Below the pieces are notes generated by a model that was not told where the DNA came from, did no database searches, and saw only the letters and a program-made list of their open reading frames with translations. The translations under genes and the position numbers were made by a program. Positions 12,030-23,199 of a stretch of DNA of 64,000 bases are shown here, piece after piece (position 1 is the stretch's first letter; every line of letters starts with the position of its first letter). Origin of the DNA: Mesocentrotus franciscanus (taxonomy: Eukaryota; Echinodermata; Echinoidea; Camarodonta; Strongylocentrotidae); contig CP137680.1 in assembly GCA_037976565.1 (NCBI GenBank), positions 18,929,675 through 18,993,674 of the forward strand, read 5' to 3'.

Positions 12030-12369
12030 TTAAAGGTATAGGCCAGATTTGGAAACGCCCCCTCTCAAAAAGTGAAATGGAAGCTCTTATTACCAATCAT
12101 GTGAAAGAATATGTTTTGACTAATACGTGGTGATACAAATTTTGCCGGGAAACCACCTACTAATTGATATATTTGGTAAATTATCATATCGATCCGGCCT
12201 GGATAGATATCGCGTAGTCCCATATACATCTTTCTGTGATGATTCCAGCACCTTGCAGTACACACCAATACTTATATGCTAGATGATCAACCTTTTCTGA
12301 TTGATTCCACAACGTTTCTTTCACAATGCAATCGCATGACTATTGACCAGAACTGGTCTATACCTTTAA
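12030..12369 (+). mobile_element. TTAA-flanked MITE, family 3, copy 1
   Basis: A 340-bp element with TTAA at 12030-12033 and 12366-12369. Left end ttaaaggtataggccag and right end (reverse complement ttaaaggtatagaccag) form the inverted repeat. The body closely matches 48299-48615 in the same orientation, and its right half matches family 3b in reverse. A short minus-strand open frame in it is not conserved between copies. Confidence 0.85.
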
Positions 12370-14312
12370 GCATCACTAATCTATTTACAAAGGAAAGTAC
12401 GAACCAAGCCCATCAACACCGCCATACACCCATATAAGTATTTTCCCATTTTTTCCAAACAAGCGATTTGAAATCAGAATGCATACTCGATGGTATTTTT
12501 GACAAGACCTCTTTCCAGGTGGATTCCATTATGACGAATTACACAATACTCGGAAAGAAAAAATGGGGGCAGTCAATTCTTGTTAAGGTCGCTACGTATT
12601 GAGTAGATAGGAACCGGTAGCCTATGTCATACATCATCTTGATGTCATAATGTGAGACCTCCGCAGCCTTTATTGGAAGCGTCCTGCATTAATACACTGA
12701 AATCATTTTCGCAAGATATATTCAGACTTTTACGAGAAGGTATTAGATTGATCGTCAGTACGAGCTAATATAGATAAAAACAAACAAAACAAAACACACA
12801 ACATACATGATTTTGACAGCACAAAATATTTTCCTCCTGGGCGTGTACCAATCGTCTTGAGGGAGAAAAAAGGACAGACAGGAAAAATATCTCCTTCACT
12901 GTTAATGTTAACAAAATCAACTTATCCGCTGACACATCCGAACATTTTGCTTTCTGATTAAAATGTATTTGTGCACCATTTATCTATAATCAGTGAATAG
13001 TTAAATAACGGATATCAGAAACATTGGATTTATATATATATGTCTGATGGGACCACTGATACCGAAAACCCATGTCTGAATATTATAAACTAAGAGGGAG
13101 CAAAAGGCCTTAGAGCTGTTACATAGCAAATCTTATAAGGTTTATATAAAAAGATTTACCCTTCTGAAGGAAGGCCTACATTTGCGATGTCACTAGGCAG
13201 TTTCTTATCATACCATGAGAATACAGGTTTACAATATCCCGAGCTGGAATACTTATCATGCTCATTTTCCAGAGAAAATATGTAACTGAAGATTATAAAG
13301 TAGGAGAAGCTATAATTGAAAGGCAAATCGGATTATAAGATAAATGCATTACTCGAGGATGGTAAGAGAAAGATGGCATCAGTAGGTCCTTCGAGCTGAA
13401 CAAAACATAAAGAGAAGAATGTCTTTTGGATACTATGTGAGGCATTGCTAACGATCTGTGTTTGTACAAGAGTGAGTTGGTAAGTGGGAGTGGGTGAGTG
13501 TGTGCGCGCGTGTATTGTATGTCTATTCAGACTGCCCTTATCATCTGTCTGGCATCGGCCCTTAACGTCGATTTTTTTTTGAAAGGCCTATAAACTTTTA
13601 GTCTCATCTTTTTTTTTCCTTAATTCATTACGAAACAATTACAATTCATTTTGCATTGAATGCTCCTAAAACTAACGGTTGTCTTGCCTTAAAAAGAGCA
13701 ATCAAATATTCTTACAAAAAAAAATGTATAACACATACGCACACTAAAGTAATTATGGGCCAAAGAAAAAACAAGTGTGATTTGGTTTCTTGTATTCGCC
13801 ATTGTTTTCTTGAACTTACATGTAAACCCGTTACCAATCACTATAATATCATTGATTTTCATACGAAAACATAGTTTCCTCTCTTTGAAAAGAGGGCTAT
13901 CATCTCTCAACTACAAGATATCTTGAAACAATCCCTTTCGAGTAGTCACACGGGTGAACTACCCAGTTTTTACCTCTGGAAATTTTTGCTCATTTATCAT
14001 GTTTAATCAATAAGAGCAGATGTATCATTCATAAATAAAAATGAAAAGTGTTAATTTACATTGGGTGTAATATCAAAATGTGTTAAAAGACGAACCAAGT
14101 GAGAACTCCGCTTGTCTAGGTCATGCACGTGATCAACCTAGTGGTTGACCTCTCGAAGAAAATGGCATTATCATCCGCCTGTTGACGACAGAACTTTTAA
14201 TTTGATATATAGAAGAAAATGGGAGATCTCTGCCATGAGAAGAATGCTGAAAAGTGATGTATAGTTCTATGTACATCATTTACAGACTAGGAATGGCCCT
14301 TATAATTCAACC
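12370..14312. other. AT-rich non-coding sequence
   Basis: No gene or repeat with recognisable ends. Open frames at 13656-13910 overlap on opposite strands and lack recognisable domains. Confidence 0.5.
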
Positions 14313-14420
14313 TTAAAGGCATCGTTTAACAATGTTACATCTGAGATGCACGGCCCTACGTGTTATCAGCGTCTTTTTAAAAGTGTTTAGAATCTGAGAC
14401 AAAGATACCCAATCCCTTCA
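14313..14420 (+). mobile_element. TTAA-flanked MITE, family 2, internally deleted copy
   Basis: About 108 bp, beginning ttaaaggcatcgtttaacaatgtt and ending in the family 2 right end (agaatctgagacaaagatacccaatccctt), with the terminal TTAA changed to TTCA. Compared with full copies of about 390 bp, most of the interior is missing. Confidence 0.72.
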
Positions 14421-14594
14421 ATGGACATCACACATATGAAACCAAAATAGTAGCTCGCTCGTGTTGTGATTATATAAATTTAAATGTCTGGAAACTTACA
14501 ACAAACATGCTGGTTACGGATATTATGATGATATAGGATACTTTTCATAACGCACATATCCACCTCCCGTTTTCGGTGCTCACAGCATTCAAGT

Positions 14595-14746
14595 AAATAT
14601 TTTTTACCGGTACCCATTTAACACCTGGGTCGAGAGTGGAAAATGTAGATTGATGTCTTGCCAAAGGACAGTAGTGCCGTGGCGGGACTTGAACTGCGAA
14701 CCACGTTATTCACAGTCCGACGGCGTATCCATAAGACCGCGGCACG
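14595..14746 (-). mobile_element. tRNA-derived SINE, His-like anticodon
   Basis: The minus strand from 14746 starts with a tRNA-like head (cgtgccgcggtcttatgg) and contains an anticodon-loop-like ctgtgaa (GTG, His), then a B-box-like gttcaagtccc and the closing acceptor arm gccacggca. The tail continues through tgtcctttggcaagacatc into a non-tRNA region ending near ggtaccggtaaaaaa. The tRNA head plus unrelated tail argues for a SINE and not a functional tRNA gene. Confidence 0.7.
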
Positions 14747-14759
14747 TCTATTATAAGCA

Positions 14760-15105
14760 TGTATGTATCACTTCCTTTTTTAATGACAAATGCCAGTGAG
14801 ATAAATCCCCCACGGGCCCCCGAAGTTCAAATATTTGCTGCCTGTTTCAAAGCTTGCTAAGCGCCTAACGCCCCTGTCAATAATAATATTCTCGTCGATA
14901 TACTTTCAGTAGGCAGGGACTAAGCCTCATAATGCGTACGTGTTTAGCGAATCAATAAAGCTCGGAAACGACTCAGGTGAAAAAGCATTGTGAAAATATG
15001 ATTAGTTCGGGAAAAGAAATTTAGGGCGAGCGTATAAAAAAAAATGGCTGTAGGGGTTTAAACCAATGTGAGCGAATACTGATCGTGCGAATAAGGTCAT
15101 AGATA
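14760..15105. other. non-coding sequence
   Basis: Unique sequence leading into the compound microsatellite. No gene seen. Confidence 0.45.
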
Positions 15106-15106
15106 T

Positions 15107-15410
<304 letters not shown>

Positions 15411-15621
15411 GGGTAAAGAGAAATATACAGACAAACCTATCTGCATAATATCATGTCGAAATACACAATCTCTTTCTATTCCATTTCTTGTCTGCAACTC
15501 TCTTTCTCTCTCCAATTTGGTTTTCTCTGTGTCTGCTATATTTAATTACACTAACCCAATTTTCTGCATTTATGTATTTCGATTTAATTATCGATTCGTC
15601 ATTTTCTAAATCTCTGTGCAA

Positions 15622-15805
15622 CCCCCTCCCTCTCTCTCTCTCTCCCCCCTCTCTCTCTCTCTCTCTCCCTTGCTCACTTTCTCTCTTTCTCTTCCATTCC
15701 GCTTTTCTCTCTCTGTTTCCCTATCTGTCCTTCCTTTACTCCTTCTGCTGACTACCTCTCTCTCTTCTTCTCTCCCTCTCTCTGTCATCTTTTCACTGCT
15801 CCCCC

Positions 15806-15837
<32 letters not shown>

Positions 15838-15870
15838 CACATTTCCCTCTCTCTGCCTTCCTCTCTCGGT
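15622..15870. repeat. CT-rich microsatellite region
   Basis: Successive CT runs (15632-15668, 15805-15838 and others) in a pyrimidine-dominated stretch. Low-complexity frames on both strands are not genes. Confidence 0.9.
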
Positions 15871-16295
15871 CCTCTCTTTCTTACTTCTTTCCATATTTAA
15901 CTTACGCAATCTATCTTACTCTCCTTTTCCCTCTTTTCCAGAGTATGAAATACAAACCTGTTCTATAAAGTCACAACATAGTCAGATCACATGGATCAAA
16001 TGATTGCTAAGGTGCGTGTCGTATGATATAGACTGAATGAGTGCTTTTCAGCACTTCCAACCTCGAATACGGCTCGACCCAGAAATATCTCTCCCAGAAT
16101 TGTGCAATCCTATACACTTAATGGGATATGTAACATAATGTCTTTGAAATAGTCGCCTTCGGAATCCTGAATTAGATTTCCCCTGACATGATTGGATATG
16201 TCTAATTTGATCCACATGGTTTTGCTATAGCTATATACTTTGAAGGTCATGGTTTACAATCATGATAATGAAAATCGTCTCAGTGACGATTTGTG
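15871..16295. other. non-coding spacer
   Basis: No gene or repeat recognised between the CT tract and the foldback element. Confidence 0.4.
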
Positions 16296-16838
16296 ATTAT
16301 AGGTTTTCCCGTCCATTTTACTACTTTGTTCATTCAGTTATTATACTGATTTCATTTCGTCAGGAAACTTCCTAATCTTGCACAGCTCATAGTCAATTTC
16401 GTCTTTCTTCATTCTTGTTTAAATTTTGTCCAATCACTTTGATCATTTTGCATCCAATATCGTCAAAGTCAAATCAAGTTCGTCATTTTTGCAATCTATT
16501 TCGTCAAAGCATCATTCAAATTTGTCACTTGTTCGTTTTAAGGTCTTGTTCCTGTGAAAATTTGAATGAACTCTCTTGAAACTTTTTGCACAAAGACGAA
16601 TTTGATTATTACATTCTGCAGCGGACGGCCAGGTGAGACGAATTCGAATGAAATATAATGAAAATGATTGGACAAGGTTTAAATTGATTGACCATTGACT
16701 AACTTAAATGACAAAATACTAAATCAATTTCGACATTTGCACAATATCGGATTCCTAGGACGAAATTTAAGTGCACAAAAATGAAGTTGAATGAGAAAAA
16801 AAAATTGTAAAATTGATGGGAAATATTATATTATCCTT
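16296..16838. mobile_element. foldback-type element with TTTCGTC units
   Basis: The left half carries many scattered TTTCGTC/TTCGTC motifs and the right half carries their reverse complement (gacgaaat). Longer segments also match in inverted orientation: ttgtccaatcactttgatc on the left against the reverse complement of gaaaatgattggacaa on the right, and ttcccgtccattttac against gtaaaattgatgggaa near the outer ends. Arms are about 250 bp around a centre near 16570. This resembles foldback (TU-like) transposons described in sea urchins, whose inverted repeats contain short tandem units. Boundaries are approximate and no target-site duplication was found. Confidence 0.6.
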
Positions 16839-16845
16839 TGGAATG

Positions 16846-16960
16846 GGAGCTCATCGGGTGGTAAGCTTTCTGATTGTGCTTAACATATCATTCTACAAAC
16901 CTACTTTGACGGACCCCGGTTCGAAACTGAGTCGCATTTTTTTTGGAACAGGGGAAGTCC
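16846..16960 (+). mobile_element. possible tRNA-derived SINE
   Basis: An A-box-like catcgggtggtaagc (16852-16866) is followed 52 bp later by a perfect-looking B box ggttcgaaact (16918-16928). It directly abuts the foldback element. The acceptor stem does not close convincingly, so a tRNA gene is unlikely. Confidence 0.45.
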
Positions 16961-17573
16961 GCCTTGATATTAAGTTGGTTTTAATATAGAAGCAAACAAA
17001 AATTGGCAACCCTGTGACGTATCTTGCAAGGTACTCTCAAGGAAATTTTCAATCATACATGCACCCTAAATATAATAATTGCAAATATGTTTCTATACAA
17101 CCCCTATATGGTAAAAAATATATTCCGCCATCAATAACGAAGAAAATGAAAGTTTATGTACTTTAACGATAGTGGTCGGTTCACAAGGTAAATAACTACA
17201 TCAAAAGAAGAAAATTAATTTGCAGTAGCTTATAATCGTGACTTTCTAGCACTGTTGTTATCATAAATCAGAGAAAATATGGCCATAAACCAACTGGAAC
17301 CATATTCTCCCCACTCATCCCCCTCAAAAGAGATGCATTTCAAAATTATCACTTTTCCACAATGTGTGTATTTATATTATGAAAGCCCATTACTGCCACT
17401 GAAGAAAAAAAAAGAGCCTGTATTATTAAAGCGAGCTCCCCCCCCCCTTCCCCCGTGGCTACGCCAATCACATTCCCCTACTCTTTCTTTTCTAATGGGC
17501 TTTCGTACTTTCGTAATATATATATATATTAACGCAATATGGCTACAACGCAATGATCGCCAAATTGTTAGGT
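16961..17573. other. non-coding sequence
   Basis: AT-rich, with a short C run (17443-17451) and a short TA run (17517-17529). No gene recognised; the 110-residue open frame at 17279-17611 runs into the neighbouring transposon. Confidence 0.45.
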
Positions 17574-18141
17574 TTGAAGGGATAGTTGAGTTTTGGTATA
17601 GAGGGCGCTAAACAAATTTTTTGTGTGAGATAATGAAAAACTGAGTGTCAAATTTGAAAGAGCATACAATTTAAATGATAAAATCATCTTTGTTTGATCA
17701 AAATCGGTTCAGAGACGGCTGAAATATCCATAAATATGACCATTTCTAATCTTCGTGGGGCCCTACAAATATTCGACAAAATTTGAAACAGCCGTTGAAA
17801 AATCGAGATAGCGCCTTATACATTTTATTCCAGCCGATACCAATGTTGGCTTTTTTGTTGGCATTTTCGTGTTGGTTATAATACGCACAACCAGCCGGCC
17901 CGTGTATTGTTATTATTATTAAGTTATTAAATTAACGGTCATCGTATTTTTTAAAAGTGGAGCTGAATTAGTATGATCGGATTTAATCAAAATTTCACAC
18001 ATTTTGGGGTCTAAAATTACCTTCATAGCAATTTTAGGTCCTGAAAAGGGCACTAGAAATTTCATAAATAGGAATAAGACCAATAGCCATGCAATTTGAA
18101 GGCATTTGGGGTCTTAAACAATAACTCAACTGCCCCTTTAA
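17574..18141 (+). mobile_element. TTAA-flanked MITE, family 4, copy 2
   Basis: About 568 bp; left end ttgaagggatagttgagtt (TTAA mutated to TTGA) and right end whose reverse complement is ttaaaggggcagttgagtt, giving an inverted repeat of about 20 bp. The body matches 8401-8903 in reverse, for example around 'cgtgttggttataatacgcac'. Contains a short ATT-rich insertion near 17908. Confidence 0.8.
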
Positions 18142-18805
18142 CAAAGAGAAATTGGTTTAGAGCTGAAAATCTGGAGTCACCTTGTTTTGTAGTGTTGATT
18201 GTTGATTGCTAGACAAAAAGTGTGACAGGATCGAGCTCTCATGATTGCATAATAATTCCTTGGTTCAGAAAATTGATACCTTTGTAAACATTCTAAATTT
18301 ATATATTCGAATTATTATATTGCAATGTATGGCAAGCCTGCAAAGGTAGATCAAACCAGTTAAATGTAAATGAAATCAGATGAATAATTCGACATAGAAA
18401 ATGATCAATTGCAAGCGGCAAGGAAAACACACTTGTGATTGAACTTGGTCAAGATTTAGGGCAAAATTTTCCAAGGGACCACCCTTTCGCGGGAAAAATC
18501 AACGTCTTGTCTGTAAAATTTAGAAAGCGACAGTCAAATATAAGATTGATGCGACCTTCACAAATCACAAATTGATCAGTGATGCAGCAATCTACAGATG
18601 GAATTTATTAGAGGGGGAGGAATGTGCGTAATTGTATACAGGTGTATGAATTCTCCGGTGAAATATGAGGAATATTTTCCACTCTGGCGAGCCCATAAAT
18701 TTTTCATCGGCAGAGCGTTGGAGTATGAAATGGAAAGGACATGCTTTCTAAGCCGACATGTTTCATTAAACATTCGATGGGTGCCGTTGTCAATTATTCG
18801 TCCGC
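18142..18805. other. non-coding sequence
   Basis: No gene recognised; the open frame starting at 18598 depends on the CT tract for its length. Confidence 0.45.
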
Positions 18806-18807
18806 AT

Positions 18808-18818
18808 CTCTCTCTCTC

Positions 18819-18853
<35 letters not shown>

Positions 18854-18904
18854 TTCTCCCTCTCTTGCTCTCTCTCTGCCTCTCTCTCTCTCTCTCTCTC
18901 TCAC
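18808..18904. repeat. (CT)n microsatellite
   Basis: About 97 bp of nearly uninterrupted CT with occasional C, T or G interruptions. Confidence 0.93.
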
Positions 18905-19079
18905 TCACTAATCTCTACAGCTCCTTTCAAACTAACTTCCATTATCCTGCCAGAGAGGGATACAAAAAAGAGGGAGAGAGTTGGAGATCGAAGATCAAAT
19001 CAAGGGGAAGAGAGAAACAAAGAAACAAAGAAGCAAAAATAAATAGAGATAGAAAGTAAAAGAGAGAGAGAGAGACGGA

Positions 19080-19087
19080 TATAGCAT
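19080..19087. repeat. left 8-bp target-site duplication of hAT-like element
   Basis: The sequence tatagcat directly precedes the CAG end of the element and recurs exactly after its CTG end at 20634-20641. An exact 8-bp duplication is the hallmark of hAT insertion. Confidence 0.88.
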
Positions 19088-20633
19088 CAGAGGCGGCCCT
19101 CCGGGGGGCAGGGGAGCACAGTGCCCCCACTTTTCAAGCACCCGAAAAGTGCCCCTTTTTACAAAGGAAAAGTGCCCCTTTTTACATAGGAATAGTGCCC
19201 TTTTACTTTGACAAGTGCCCCTATTAATTTGTAAAAGTGCCCCTTCCCCTTTTCAACTCTGATAAGTGCCCCTTTTATTTGGACACGTGCCCCTTTTACT
19301 TCGACAAGTTCCCATTTTCCTTTGCAACAAGTGTCCATTTTCCATTCTCATAAGTGCCCTTTTTAATCTCTAGTAAGTGCCCCTTTTCAGGTACGAGAAG
19401 TGCCTCTTTTCACTTTTGATAAGTGCCCCCTTCACCTTTGATAATTGCCCTATTTAAATCTGAGAGGTGCCTCTTTTACCTTGACAAGTGCCCCTTTTCC
19501 TTTGTAAGAAGTGCCCCTTCCCCTTTTAATAACTACTCCCATTTTAACTCGGATAAGCGCACCTTATATTTTCACATGTACCCCTTTTCCTTTCTCATAA
19601 GTGCCCCTTTTCCTAATGATAAGTGCCCTTTTAAAAAAGAGCCCCTTCCCCTTCTCATAAGTGCCCCTTCTCTGGTAAATGACCCTTTTCAGGTACGAGA
19701 AGTTACTGCTTTTCACTTCAGATAAGTGCCCCCTTCACCTCCGATAAATGCCCCTTTATAATCTGATCGGTGCCCATTTTCTTTCAACTAATGCACATTT
19801 CCCTTTATTATAAGTGCCCCTTTTTCATTCACATAAGTGCCCCTTTTCATATCTGGTCATTGCCCCTTTTCAGGTGCGATATGTGCCTCTTTCACCTCTG
19901 ATAATTTCCCTTTTAACAATGATACGTGCTCCTTTTCCTTTCTAATAAAGGACCTATCCCCTTTTTATAAATGCCCCTTTTCACCTCTTATAAATGCCCC
20001 TATCAAAATCTGATGGAGGCCCCTTTTCCGTCGACAAATGCCCATTTCCTATTCTCATGACTGACTTTTTCATCCCTGGTGAGTGCCTCTTTTTGAGGGT
20101 GTAAGAAGTGCCCCATTTTCACCTCTGATAATTACTCTTTGTACTTTGATACATGCTCCGTTTCTTTTCTGATAAGTGTCACCTTTTCCTCTCATCAATA
20201 AACGCGCCCTAATTTCAATTTCGCTACTCTCGCACGCATCTATAGATATGTTACTTATCAAAGGTATTTTCAGTCTTCCGTTATGAGAATGTGCTTATAA
20301 CCCCATCAGGATTGGGTTTTTCCTCTTTATAAGATGTAATTTTTCGCGCTGCGACCTTAAATCTTAAACATTTTCCTCGCTCGCAATTTTTTTTTCCAGA
20401 CCATAACTCCCAACTGCAAAGCATGATGATTAAGCAATATCTTGTATGGTTTATAAATTGAAACAAATATTGAAATCATCCCTGATAATGTAATCACAAT
20501 GTAGGGGTATATACCAATGTCTACAAAATTGTATATTTTCGCTTTGAGATTTCTCTTTGAAGATGCCCTTTTTTCCAGAAAGTGCCCTTTTTTCTTGGTG
20601 CCCCCCACTTTGGAAGTCGCTCGGCCGCCCCTG
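19088..20633. mobile_element. hAT-like non-autonomous transposon carrying a GTGCCCC minisatellite
   Basis: The element begins CAGAGGCGGCC and ends with GGCCGCCCCTG, an inverted repeat matching at 10 of 11 positions and resembling the CAGGGGCGG ends of hAT transposons. It is flanked by an exact 8-bp duplication, tatagcat. Total length is 1546 bp. From about 19125 to 20175 it holds a degenerate tandem array with roughly 25-35 bp spacing built around aAGTGCCCCTTTT, with single units again at both extreme ends (near 19115 and 20580-20605). About 380 bp near the right end is not repetitive. No transposase frame is present, so mobilisation must have been in trans. It sits within polypurine and pyrimidine DNA. 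Confidence 0.85.
19125..20175. repeat. degenerate minisatellite, AAGTGCCCCTTTT core
   Basis: Some three dozen copies of a (A)AGTGCCCCTTTT core occur at variable spacing, separated by short CTTT/GATAA-type spacers. Units differ by substitutions and indels, so the array is old or was never homogenised. It is contained wholly inside the hAT-like element. Confidence 0.88.
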
Positions 20634-20641
20634 TATAGCAT
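20634..20641. repeat. right 8-bp target-site duplication of hAT-like element
   Basis: Exact repeat of tatagcat found at 19080-19087. Confidence 0.88.
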
Positions 20642-20679
20642 ACTTAAGGGGAAGTAGTAAGGGAGAGGGGGAAGAATTT

Positions 20680-20765
20680 GAGATAGAGAGAGAGAGAGAT
20701 AGAGAGTATATAAAGAGGGAAAAAGGGGTAGAGGAAAGTAGAGGGAGGGAAAGAGGGGGCGAGAT
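20680..20765. repeat. GA-rich tract
   Basis: Purine-dominated stretch with GA runs, continuing the composition of the sequence left of the hAT-like element (18960-19079). This suggests that the element inserted into a pre-existing purine-rich tract. Confidence 0.7.
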
Positions 20766-21144
20766 TGCAAACATCACTGTCTTCTCGTTTTTATGGGCAC
20801 TGCGGATCATTGCAAATTAGAATTATGCAGGTTCATGAACACTGTCTCCATTTTGATGAAGACAGTCAGATTCATTTCGCTCTTTGAAAAAAAAAACACG
20901 TTTAGGTGCAGCATCGTTCACTAAGCATGCCATCATGACCAACACAAGCCAACCCATCCACCACGTAAGGAGAACCGAGAAGTGGCGGATGTTGCAGACA
21001 CGATCAAAGATTTTATAAATCAGGCCCTGTACGATATTTGACATTTAGATTTAACTGCGTAAAGTACATTTCGACCCATTTCATGAAAAAAAAGAGGATA
21101 TGGGAGCAGTGGGCCCCAATCTAATGGCAAAGAAAGAATAACGA

Positions 21145-21195
21145 GAGTGTGGGAGAGAGAAAGAGAGAGAGAGAGAGAAAGAGAGAAAGAAAGAG

Positions 21196-21240
<45 letters not shown>

Positions 21241-21480
21241 AATAGAGAGTTCGGGATAGAAGAGGGAAGGGATTAAAGGGAGAGAGAATGAATGAAAAAC
21301 CTAAAACAAAAGAGAACGAAAGAGGGAAAGACGTATGGGAAGATAGGGGAGAGATAGAGAGAGAGATTGACATAGGGACAGAGAGAGGGTGACACACAGA
21401 GAAGGATCGAAAGAGAGAGAGGGGGGGGGATGAGAGAGAACAAATAAGAAGGAAGGAAAGAAAGAGGGGTGGATTAAAAA
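21145..21480. repeat. GA microsatellite and polypurine tract
   Basis: GA runs (for example 21197-21235) in a purine-rich region with a G run at 21420-21429. The 192-residue minus-strand open frame across it is Ser/Leu low-complexity sequence. Confidence 0.88.
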
Positions 21481-22054
21481 ACAAATACATAAGAAGAAGA
21501 TGGCACTTCCATGATGACACAAAGCTCTTGGTGAATATAATGCGCATCTGATTATAAGCCCCTAATATAAATCCCGCTCCAGGACCTAATAAGACCACTC
21601 CTACTCCACCCCCATCCCCCTCCCCCTATTTTCCCTGAATCGACCTATGCCACGCTTTTGTATCTATGAGAGCAAACTTGACATGAATTCGAGTTCTTGT
21701 ATTCCAGTCAGGGCGCGGCGAAGTGAAAAACAGTAACTTCATGTTTACATAATGTACGCTGAATAACAATATTTGTCTTTGTCGCCCACACCTCAGCAAA
21801 GGTTCCAAAGGACTAGAGTTTAAATTGCATTTTTCTTTTATTCATGAAATGCAATATGAAGGGGGAAAAATTCATAACTTCACTGTTGTTTTTGTTTTTC
21901 TGTATTACTTCGTTCCTTTGCAGTTTTATTTTGGTTCTGTATTTTCTATGTTTGTTTTTCTTCTTGTTTCCCCGTGAACCTCACTATATTTGTGCCTAAA
22001 CTCATAACTCCTTGTCCCCCCCCCCCCTCTCCCTTTCTCTCCCTCTCTCTCTCT
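21481..22054. other. non-coding sequence with short C and CT runs
   Basis: No gene seen. A C run (22017-22027) and CT run (22029-22054) lead directly into the foldback element. Confidence 0.45.
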
Positions 22055-22056
22055 GT

Positions 22057-22318
22057 GTGACGAGACGAGAAGACAAGTTGTCGAAACTCGGCGAGTCTTA
22101 TTTAGGACGAGAATACGAGATGGCAAGTTGTTGGAACTCGCCTAATCGATGGGACGAGTTTCAACAACCCGTCTTCTCGTCTCCTAGCCCTCAACAATTC
22201 GACTTGCCGATTACTAACAACTCGTGATCTCGTCTTCTCGCCTAGCGGCCTTGAATAAGTCGAGTTGTCTTGAATAAGTCGAGTTGCCGAGTTCCACCAA
22301 CTCGTCTTTTCGTCTTTT
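22057..22318. mobile_element. foldback-type element with GACGAGAAGACGAGTTG units
   Basis: The left end tgtgacgagacgagaagacaagttg.. is mirrored by the right end caactcgtcttttcgtc (reverse complement gacgaaaagacgagttg). Internal motifs GACGAGAAGAC and aactcgNcgag recur forward on the left and inverted on the right (cgtcttctcgtc at 22171-22182, 22229-22241). Total length is about 260 bp. The left flank is a CT microsatellite. The architecture matches the elements at 16.3 and 35.1 kb but the units differ in sequence. No target-site duplication was identified. Confidence 0.6.
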
Positions 22319-22722
22319 AAAGCGAGTGACGTCTGGTTCCATGTGCAGAAGGCCATAAAGTACTGACACCAGACTTGGTGGAAATACCATTAATAGGTGT
22401 ACAAGTTTTTTTTCACACAGCAAACCGGTAGTCCTATAAAAAAATACAGCCTAGTCTCTCGGGGAGTCTTCGGGCGAGGGGAACGTAAGATAATGACCTA
22501 ATAACCACAATGGGGGAATGGGTGGAAAATGCAAAGCATTACATAAAGCATGTTGGTCATAAAACTGAACGGATAATCCTGGTGATTGACAATACCAGTT
22601 ATTGGGTAAACACCCGAATGGTGTCGAATTCCCTATGAGAGCCGACTACTATACGCTTCTTTAACTTCATCTGTCTTCTCGACCTACATATCTTGTCATC
22701 TGGGTCTTTTAAGCTTCCGTGG
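22319..22722. other. non-coding sequence
   Basis: No gene or repeat recognised. Confidence 0.45.
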
Positions 22723-22747
22723 TCTCTCTCTCTCTCTCTCTCTCTCC
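22723..22747. repeat. (CT)n microsatellite
   Basis: About 25 bp of CT abutting the GTTT tail of the antisense SINE. Confidence 0.9.
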
Positions 22748-22898
22748 CTCTGTTTGTTTGTTTGTTTTACCTTATTGCTAATAAAGCATGTATATGATTG
22801 TAAGTAAGCAACCAGGGGACCAACGGTTTTAATTCCTCTCCAAGGGACTTGGTAATGATGATTATTGCCTTACCAAAGGGCACTAGCGCATCGACTGC
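22748..22898 (-). mobile_element. Thr-tRNA-type SINE, 3' part, antisense
   Basis: The minus strand matches the SINE copy at 48.17 kb from the gatgcgctagtgccctttgg segment through accaagtccc, ggtcccctggttgcttactta and gtaaaacaaacaaac (AAAC)n tail. The tRNA head has been lost at 22898; only the first dozen bases of the SINE reappear inside the tandem array to the right. Confidence 0.8.
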
Positions 22899-22994
22899 AA
22901 GTAAAACTGCAAGTAAAACACACACTCTCTCTCTCTCTCTCTCTCTCTTTCTTGAGCCATCGCGCCTGCTGCAAGTAAAACTGCAAGTAAAACA

Positions 22995-23037
<43 letters not shown>

Positions 23038-23078
23038 AAGCCATCGCGCCTGCTGCAAGTAAAACTGCAAGTAAAACA

Positions 23079-23110
<32 letters not shown>

Positions 23111-23190
23111 TTCTTGAGCCATCGCGCCTGCTGCAAGTAAAACTGCAAGTAAAACTCTCTCTCTCTCTCTTTCGGTCCCCCTCTCTCTCT
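22899..23190. repeat. tandem array of CT runs plus SINE 5' end plus gcaagtaaaact
   Basis: Units of about 67-82 bp: gcaagtaaaactgcaagtaaaac, a CT run, then tttcttgagccatcgcgcctgct. The last part (tgagccatcgcg) is the reverse complement of the SINE 5' end. The SINE-end block occurs at 22954, 23038 and 23116. The flank gcaagtaaaact is itself duplicated in each unit. Unequal exchange between CT runs would explain both the array and the loss of the SINE middle. Confidence 0.8.
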
Positions 23191-23199
23191 TTCTCTCCT

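Noticed and set aside
14640..14746. Functional tRNA-His gene
   Set aside because: The tRNA-like head is followed by a SINE-type tail; it is treated as a SINE.
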